The position numbers were made by a program, and so were the translations under genes. DNA of 5,513 nucleotides from positions 1-5,513 of the forward strand of contig CAAFXL010000349.1 of NCBI GenBank assembly GCA_900767005.1, in the 5' to 3' direction. The DNA comes from an uncultured Ruminobacter sp. Its GTDB lineage: Bacteria > Pseudomonadota > Gammaproteobacteria > Enterobacterales > Succinivibrionaceae. A model generated the notes under the pieces. That model was not told the origin of the DNA. It was given only the letters and a program-made list of their open reading frames with translations, and ran no database searches. Positions 1-5,513 of this stretch are shown piece by piece (position 1 is the stretch's first letter; each line of letters opens with the position of its first letter).

Positions 1-1069
1 CTTCATGTGAAGTATAGGTTCTGAAGATTCTTGGCCATTCTGGCCATTGAGTTAGAATATCAATTTCACTTTCTAGAGGTGGTCTTGGGAATAGTTCAAT
101 CTGAGTGATTGAAGCAGCACCCTGACGGTTTGCAGTACCTACGCAGTCAGCACCAGTATCACCACCACCGATAACAATTACATGCTTACCTTTAGTGTTG
201 ATTGGGTTCTTCTTGCCACCATTAACTTCTTTGTTCTGACCAATTAAGTACTCAAGTGCAAAGTGAACATTCTTAAGCTCTCTACCAGGAACCTTTAAGT
301 CACGAGGAGTTTCAGAACCACCGCACATTACAATTGCGTCATACTTTTCATAAAGTTCTTTTGGTGAAACAACCTTAGTTGCATCATTACGAACGCCATG
401 TGGTAAGTCCTTAGTATCAGCAACTAAAGTATTAGTCATAAATGAAATACCTTCAGCTTCCATTTGATCGATACGGCGATCAATTAGTGACTTAGGTAAT
501 TTAAAATCTGGAATACCAAATCTTAATAAACCACCAATATGACTATTCTTTTCATATACGGTTACCTTGTGTCCAGCTCTTGCTAATTGCTGAGCACAAG
601 CAAGACCTGATGGACCAGAACCTACGATAGCTACAGTCTTACCAGTCTTAACTTTGGCAATCTGAGGTTTAACTAAACCATGATCCCAAGCTCTATCAAT
701 GATCTTACGTTCAATTGAACGAATACCAACGCTCTTACCATTTAATCTACAGCTACATGAAGCTTCGCATAATGCTGGGCATACACGACCTGTAAATTCA
801 GGAAAGTTACTTGCACTATGAAGAACTCTAATTGCCTTTTCATAATCACCATGATAAACAAGGTCATTAAAATCAGGAATCACGTTATGTACCGGGCACG
901 CATTACTACAGAATGGAATACCACAATCCATACAACGAGCTGCCTGGATAGTAGCCTGCTCATCTGTTAAGGTTGGAGTAAATTCATTGTAATTCTTAAT
1001 ACGTTCTTCAACGCTTAAATGAGTTTCCTCGATACGATCATATTCTAAAAATCCAGTTGGCTTACCCAT
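1..1069 (-). CDS. gltD: Glutamate synthase (NADPH) small/beta subunit, 3'-truncated by the window edge
   Basis: This is the electron-input subunit of GOGAT, which oxidises NADPH at an FAD and passes electrons through [4Fe-4S] clusters to GltB. The start is ATG at 1069 (MGKPTGFLEYDR), a typical family N-terminus preceded by a good ribosome binding site. The frame is open for 356 codons to the left edge. Family members have about 470-495 residues, so roughly 115-140 C-terminal residues lie outside. The first cluster motif is C46, C49, C54, C58 (in ARCMDCGIPFC and following). The second is C97, C101, C105 (GRVCPALCEASC), with an additional C107. The FAD Rossmann motif GSGPSG is at 150-155, followed by an acidic strand end (VTVYEK) and IGGLLRFGIPDFKLP. 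The NADPH-binding Rossmann motif is VIGGGDTGADC (299-309). The reading ends in PRIFRTYTSHE, just before a conserved region of the beta subunit. The gene follows gltB with a 1-nt gap and is surely cotranscribed with it. Related FAD/FeS oxidoreductases such as dihydropyrimidine dehydrogenase subunits share this architecture, but position next to gltB settles the call. Confidence 0.97.
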   Translation of the reverse strand, partial: MGKPTGFLEYDRIEETHLSVEERIKNYNEFTPTLTDEQATIQAARCMDCGIPFCSNACPVHNVIPDFNDLVYHGDYEKAIRVLHSASNFPEFTGRVCPALCEASCSCRLNGKSVGIRSIERKIIDRAWDHGLVKPQIAKVKTGKTVAIVGSGPSGLACAQQLARAGHKVTVYEKNSHIGGLLRFGIPDFKLPKSLIDRRIDQMEAEGISFMTNTLVADTKDLPHGVRNDATKVVSPKELYEKYDAIVMCGGSETPRDLKVPGRELKNVHFALEYLIGQNKEVNGGKKNPINTKGKHVIVIGGGDTGADCVGTANRQGAASITQIELFPRPPLESEIDILTQWPEWPRIFRTYTSHE

Positions 1070-1070
1070 T

Positions 1071-4000
1071 TTACATAGACTCCTTATTCTCAGCCTGTTG
1101 AGCTAATGCCTTGCGATATTCGTTAGGGAATACCTTAACAAACTTACCTAATGATTCATCCCAATGCTTTAGAATTTCTTCTGCGCGCTTTGAATGAGTA
1201 TATTTTGCATGATTTAAAATATACTGCTTTAATATTTCTTCATCAGTCTTACCTAAATGCTTTGGTTCAACCTTTGATTGCTTATCAGAGCTTACAACGT
1301 TCTCTAAAGTTACTGATGCTAAATTGCAGTTACTTGCGAACTGTCCTAATTCATCATAAACGTAAGCTACCCCACCGCTCATACCAGCTGCGAAGTTTCT
1401 ACCAGTCTGACCTAGAACAATTACAGTACCACCAGTCATATATTCACAACCGTGATCCCCTACGCCTTCAACAACTGCTGTAGCACCTGAATTTCTTACC
1501 GCAAAACGTTCACCTGAAACACCTGATACATAAGCTTCACCGCTAGTTGCACCATAGAAACAAGTGTTACCGCAAATAGTATTTTCATAACTATTACCAG
1601 TAAAATCTTTGCTTGGGTAAACAATTAACTTACCACCTGATAAGCTCTTACCAATGTAGTCGTTAGCTTCACCTGAAAGGTCAAAAGTAATACCACCAGC
1701 TAGGAATGCACCAAATGATTGACCAGCTGTACCCTTTAAGTGAACAATAATTGTGTCATCAGCTAAACCATGATCACCATACTTAGCAGCAACCTTACCA
1801 GAAAGCATTGCACCTACAGTACGATTTACGTTAATAATGGTTGATGAGAATTCGCACTTTTCACCATTTTCAAGAGCTTTCTTAGCCTTTTCGATAAGCT
1901 TGTTATCTAGAGCCTTTTCAAGTTCATGATTTTGAGTTTCTGAGTGCTTAATTGCTACACTTGCATCATGTTCTGGCTGATAGAAGATCTTGCTAAAGTC
2001 TAAGCCCTTAGCCTTCCAATGTTCAATACCAGCACGCTTATCTAGGTATTCTGAGTGACCGATTAAGTCATCAAACTTTCTAATACCCATAGAAGCCATG
2101 ATTTCTCTTACTTCTTCAGCAACATAGAAGAAGTATCTTACAACGTGTTCTGGCTTACCTGCAAAACGCTTACGTAGAACTGGGTCTTGAGTAGCCACAC
2201 CAACTGGGCAAGTATTAAGCTGACACTTTCTCATCATAATACAACCTGAAGCTACTAGCGGAGCAGTTGCGAAACCAAATTCATCAGCACCAAGTAAAGC
2301 ACCGATTACTACGTCTCTACCAGTCTTAATCTGACCATCTACCTGAACGCGTACACGACCACGTAAACGGTTTAGAACTAGAGTCTGCTGAGCTTCAGAT
2401 AGACCTAATTCCCATGCAGAACCTGCATGCTTAATTGATGACTGAGGAGAAGCACCAGTACCACCATCATGACCTGCTATAACAATATGATCAGCCTTTG
2501 CCTTGGCTACACCCGCAGCCACGGTACCAACACCAGCTTCAGATACTAGTTTTACTGAAATTGAAGCAACTGGGTTTACATTCTTCAAATCGTGAATTAG
2601 CTGAGCTAAATCTTCGATTGAGTAAATATCGTGATGAGGTGGAGGAGAAATTAAACCTACACCTGGAACTGAGTGACGAAGGAAACCAATGTATTCTGAA
2701 ACCTTATGACCAGGTAATTGACCACCTTCACCAGGTTTTGCACCTTGTGCCATCTTAATCTGAATTTGGTCTGCATTTACGCAGTATTCAGCAGTTACAC
2801 CAAATCTACCAGATGCTACCTGCTTAATTGCAGAACGTAGGCTATCACCAGGCATTAATTCGATATCACGAGCGATACGGCTTGCACCGATAATTTCTGA
2901 TAGCATAGTCTTCTTGGTTACAGGAGCAAAACGCTTAGCATCTTCACCACCTTCACCAGTATTTGACTTACCACCGATACGGTTCATCGCAATTGCAAGG
3001 TTTGTGTGAGCTTCAGTAGAAATTGAACCTAAACTCATCGCACCAGTTGCGAAACGCTTTACGATATCCTTAGCTGGTTCTACTTCATCAATGCTAATTG
3101 GTTCAAATGGACTCTTAATCTCAAATAAACCACGTAAAGTTAAATGACGCTTGGTTTGATCATTAATAATCTGGGCATACTTCTTATAAGTATTTACATT
3201 ATCAGTTCTTACTGCATGCTGTAAGTCAGCAATTGCTTCTGGTGTCCACATATGGTTTTCACCACGAACACGATAATTATATTCACCACCAGCATCTAAA
3301 TCATTTACAAGTAATGGATCATTACTAAATGCCTTGTTATGAAGGTTAATAGCTTCTTGAGCTACTTCAAATAGACCGATACCTTCAACATTTGAAGCGG
3401 TATTAGTAAAGTATTGATCAACAAATTCCTTAGTTAAACCTAAAGCTTCAAATACTTGAGCACCAGTGTAAGACATGTAAGTTGAAATACCCATCTTAGA
3501 CATGGTCTTACATAATCCCTTACCTACTGCCTTCACGTAGTGAGCGATGTAATCTTCTTCAAGCTTCTTATCACCCTGAGCAAGTTCTCTTAAGGTTTCA
3601 ATTGCTAAGTATGGGTGAATTGCTTCAGCACCGTAGCTTGCAAGTAGAGCAAAGTGATGGATTTCACGAGCACTACCAGTTTCTACTACAAGACCTGTGC
3701 TGGTACGAAGACCTGCATTAACTAGTCTTAAGTGTACAGTAGAAGTTGCTAGTAAAGCTGGGATTGCAACGCGATCTTCAGCAACTTGACGGTCTGAAAT
3801 AATTAAGATATTTGCACCAGCTTTTACTGCATCTTCAGCTTCGCAAGCTAAAGAAGCAAGTCTTGCTTCGATACCTTCCTTACCCCATGATAATGGATAA
3901 GTAATATCTAATTCATGTGAACGGAACTTGTGATTAGTATATTGTTCAATATTTCTAATCTGTTCAATCTGAAGTTCACTTAAAATTGGCTGTTCAACTT

Positions 4001-5513
4001 CTAGACGAATTGGTGGGTTAATATCAGTTGAATTTAATAGGTTTGGTCTTGGTCCAATGAATGAAACTAAAGACATAACCATTTCTTCACGAATTGGGTC
4101 GATTGGCGGATTGGTTACCTGAGCAAACACCTGACGGAAGTAATCATATAAAGTCTTATCTTTCTTTGATAAAACAGTTAATGATGCATCATTACCCATT
4201 GAAGCAGCAGGTTCTTGACCTAACTGAGCCATTGGAAGCATCATACGCTTGATATCTTCTTGAGTATAACCAAATAGTTCCTGCATTTCGATTAATGAAG
4301 CTTTATGTTCAACCGACTTAACCATACCAGAAAGCTCAGTTAAATCATCAATCTTAATACGAATCTTATCAATCCATTCAGAGTATGGCTTAGCAGTAGC
4401 TAAAGTATTCTTAATTTCAGCATCATCAATGATTCTGCCTTGTTCCATATCAATTAAGAACATCTTACCTGGTTGTAAGCGCCACTTCTTTAAAATTCTT
4501 GATTCTTCAATTGGTAATACACCAGATTCTGATGCCATAACAACTAAGTCATCCTTAGTTACTAAGTAACGAGCTGGGCGTAAACCGTTACGGTCTAGGG
4601 TTGCACCAATCTGACGACCATCAGTAAATGCAACAGCAGCCGGACCATCCCATGGTTCCATCATTGCAGCATGGTATTCATAGAATGCATGACGCTTCTT
4701 ATCCATGTTGGCATGCTTTTCCCAAGCTTCAGGAATCATCATCATTACTGCATGAGCTAGTGAATAACCACTCATAGTTAAAAGTTCAAGAGCGTTATCA
4801 AATGAAGCTGAATCTGACTGACCTGGATAAATTAATGGCCATACCTTTTCAAGGTCATCACCTAAAACTGGAGAATGAACGCATTTTTCACGTGCTCTCA
4901 TCCAGTTTACATTACCTCTTACAGTATTAATTTCACCATTGTGAGCAATCATTCTGAATGGATGAGCTAATGACCATGAAGGGAAGGTATTAGTTGAGAA
5001 ACGCTGGTGAACCATTGATAGAGCAGTCACGCAACGAGTATCAGCTAAGTCGCGGTAATAAACACCTACTTGTTCAGCAAGTAATAAACCTTTATATACA
5101 ATAGTTCTTGCTGAGAATGAAGGAATATAAAATTCACCGCAATGTCTTAAATTTAATTCCTTAATTGCCTTTGAGCTACGCTTACGAATAATATATAACT
5201 TACGTTCTAGGGCATCAGTAACTAGTACATCTTTACCGCCAGCTACGAAAATCTGTCTAATTACAGGTTCGGTTACTTTAACAGTTGGGCTCATTGGACA
5301 TTCCTTATTTACCGGAACATCACGCCAACCTAAAACTACTTGTCCTTCAGCTCTTACAGCTCTTTCAATTTCTTCCTCACAAGCTTTACGAGAAGCTGCT
5401 TCCTGAGGAAGGAAAATCATACCTACACCATATTCACCTGCTGGAGGAAGGTTAATCCCCTTCTGAATCATATCGTCACGATATAGTTGATCAGGAATTT
5501 GAATTAAAATACC
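1071..5513 (-). CDS. gltB: Glutamate synthase (NADPH) large/alpha subunit, 5'-truncated by the window edge
   Basis: This is the catalytic subunit of cytosolic GOGAT, which converts glutamine plus 2-oxoglutarate into two glutamates and works with GltD. Numbering runs from the Met codon at 5471. The order is a class II glutamine amidotransferase domain (to about 360), a central domain, the FMN/synthase domain (about 800-1150) and a C-terminal GXGXG beta-helix (about 1215-1390). Visible motifs are HQRFSTNT (155-162), AHNGEI (176-181) and PGQSDSASFDN (216-226) in the amidotransferase; GAMSLGS (810-816), TGEGGED (838-844), KPGEGG (912-917) and HDGGTG (1001-1006) in the synthase; and cysteines 1077, 1083 and 1088, spaced CX5CX4C as the [3Fe-4S] ligands. 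The frame stays open upstream of 5471 for 14 more codons (GILIQIPDQLYRDD), which match the family, so that Met is internal. By comparison with relatives about 55-75 residues are missing, including the Cys nucleophile. The gene ends in TAA one base before gltD. No frameshift or missing motif is seen in the 1480 visible codons. The identification is secure. Confidence 0.98.
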   Translation of the reverse strand, partial: GILIQIPDQLYRDDMIQKGINLPPAGEYGVGMIFLPQEAASRKACEEEIERAVRAEGQVVLGWRDVPVNKECPMSPTVKVTEPVIRQIFVAGGKDVLVTDALERKLYIIRKRSSKAIKELNLRHCGEFYIPSFSARTIVYKGLLLAEQVGVYYRDLADTRCVTALSMVHQRFSTNTFPSWSLAHPFRMIAHNGEINTVRGNVNWMRAREKCVHSPVLGDDLEKVWPLIYPGQSDSASFDNALELLTMSGYSLAHAVMMMIPEAWEKHANMDKKRHAFYEYHAAMMEPWDGPAAVAFTDGRQIGATLDRNGLRPARYLVTKDDLVVMASESGVLPIEESRILKKWRLQPGKMFLIDMEQGRIIDDAEIKNTLATAKPYSEWIDKIRIKIDDLTELSGMVKSVEHKASLIEMQELFGYTQEDIKRMMLPMAQLGQEPAASMGNDASLTVLSKKDKTLYDYFRQVFAQVTNPPIDPIREEMVMSLVSFIGPRPNLLNSTDINPPIRLEVEQPILSELQIEQIRNIEQYTNHKFRSHELDITYPLSWGKEGIEARLASLACEAEDAVKAGANILIISDRQVAEDRVAIPALLATSTVHLRLVNAGLRTSTGLVVETGSAREIHHFALLASYGAEAIHPYLAIETLRELAQGDKKLEEDYIAHYVKAVGKGLCKTMSKMGISTYMSYTGAQVFEALGLTKEFVDQYFTNTASNVEGIGLFEVAQEAINLHNKAFSNDPLLVNDLDAGGEYNYRVRGENHMWTPEAIADLQHAVRTDNVNTYKKYAQIINDQTKRHLTLRGLFEIKSPFEPISIDEVEPAKDIVKRFATGAMSLGSISTEAHTNLAIAMNRIGGKSNTGEGGEDAKRFAPVTKKTMLSEIIGASRIARDIELMPGDSLRSAIKQVASGRFGVTAEYCVNADQIQIKMAQGAKPGEGGQLPGHKVSEYIGFLRHSVPGVGLISPPPHHDIYSIEDLAQLIHDLKNVNPVASISVKLVSEAGVGTVAAGVAKAKADHIVIAGHDGGTGASPQSSIKHAGSAWELGLSEAQQTLVLNRLRGRVRVQVDGQIKTGRDVVIGALLGADEFGFATAPLVASGCIMMRKCQLNTCPVGVATQDPVLRKRFAGKPEHVVRYFFYVAEEVREIMASMGIRKFDDLIGHSEYLDKRAGIEHWKAKGLDFSKIFYQPEHDASVAIKHSETQNHELEKALDNKLIEKAKKALENGEKCEFSSTIINVNRTVGAMLSGKVAAKYGDHGLADDTIIVHLKGTAGQSFGAFLAGGITFDLSGEANDYIGKSLSGGKLIVYPSKDFTGNSYENTICGNTCFYGATSGEAYVSGVSGERFAVRNSGATAVVEGVGDHGCEYMTGGTVIVLGQTGRNFAAGMSGGVAYVYDELGQFASNCNLASVTLENVVSSDKQSKVEPKHLGKTDEEILKQYILNHAKYTHSKRAEEILKHWDESLGKFVKVFPNEYRKALAQQAENKESM
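1080..1086 (-). promoter_or_regulatory. Ribosome binding site of gltD, inside the 3' end of gltB
   Basis: The minus strand reads TAAGGAG here, seven consecutive bases of the Shine-Dalgarno consensus, ending 10 nt before the ATG at 1069. It lies within the gltB codons for Asn-Lys-Glu close to its C-terminus. A second ATG at 1076 is only 3 nt from this site and is followed directly by TAA in the gltB frame, so it is the last gltB codon and not a start. The site therefore supports 1069 as the gltD start. Because ribosomes finishing gltB pass directly over it, translational coupling is likely (inference). Confidence 0.8.

Noticed and set aside
1..1069. Possible frameshift or pseudogene in gltD, since no closed frame is found
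   Set aside because: Codon-by-codon reading gives 356 uninterrupted codons with all expected motifs in order. The frame is open only because the stop lies beyond the window edge.
1151..1483. A 110-codon open frame on the plus strand
   Set aside because: It lies wholly antisense to the conserved C-terminal part of gltB. Its translation is rich in Leu, His, Tyr and Gln with no recognisable domain, as expected of a shadow frame.
2498..2758. An 86-codon open frame on the plus strand
   Set aside because: It is antisense to the highly conserved synthase domain of gltB. The Leu/His/Gln-rich product mirrors the Gly/Lys/Val-rich coding strand, and there is no separate evidence for a gene.
2705..2960. 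Two similar plus-strand stretches containing ACCACCTTCACCAG (near 2721 and 2947), a possible direct repeat
   Set aside because: They encode the two separate GEGG motifs of the synthase domain (TGEGGED and PGEGGQ). The similarity is explained by shared protein sequence and codon preference.
1..5513. A hidden novel system (defence, mobile element, RNA element or array) within the window
   Set aside because: All but one base is accounted for by two conserved housekeeping genes. I saw no repeats, no hairpin-plus-T-run and no unexplained insertion in either protein.

Overview
The window lies inside a two-gene operon on the minus strand that encodes NADPH-dependent glutamate synthase (GOGAT). The strand reads from high to low coordinates. 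Most of gltB (large, alpha subunit) runs from the right edge to 1071, and gltD (small, beta subunit) runs from 1069 to the left edge. Both genes are cut by the window. gltB lacks its 5' end, including the N-terminal catalytic cysteine of the glutaminase domain. gltD lacks its 3' end, roughly the last quarter. Essentially every base is coding: the only non-coding position is the single base 1070 between the two genes. No promoter, terminator, RNA gene, mobile element, repeat array or CRISPR is present.

The two proteins form one enzyme. GltB hydrolyses glutamine in its N-terminal amidotransferase domain and channels the ammonia to the FMN/3Fe-4S synthase domain, where 2-oxoglutarate is aminated to glutamate. 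GltD supplies the electrons, passing them from NADPH to FAD and on through [4Fe-4S] clusters. Nucleotide-binding and cluster-ligand motifs are readable in both proteins. The near-abutting gene junction, with a strong ribosome binding site inside the gltB end, fits translational coupling for a heteromeric enzyme.

The organism looks like an AT-rich proteobacterium. Hand counts on two lines give about 40% GC. Several stretches of both proteins resemble, from memory, beta/gamma-proteobacterial alpha and beta GOGAT subunits. Codon use is strongly biased: GGT for Gly, and TTA/CTT/CTA for Leu with no CTG in the readable part of gltD. A low-GC proteobacterium, possibly a gut or aquatic lineage, is an inference and not a firm assignment.

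I found no undescribed system. This is a conserved housekeeping locus, and the findings below are small annotation-level points.
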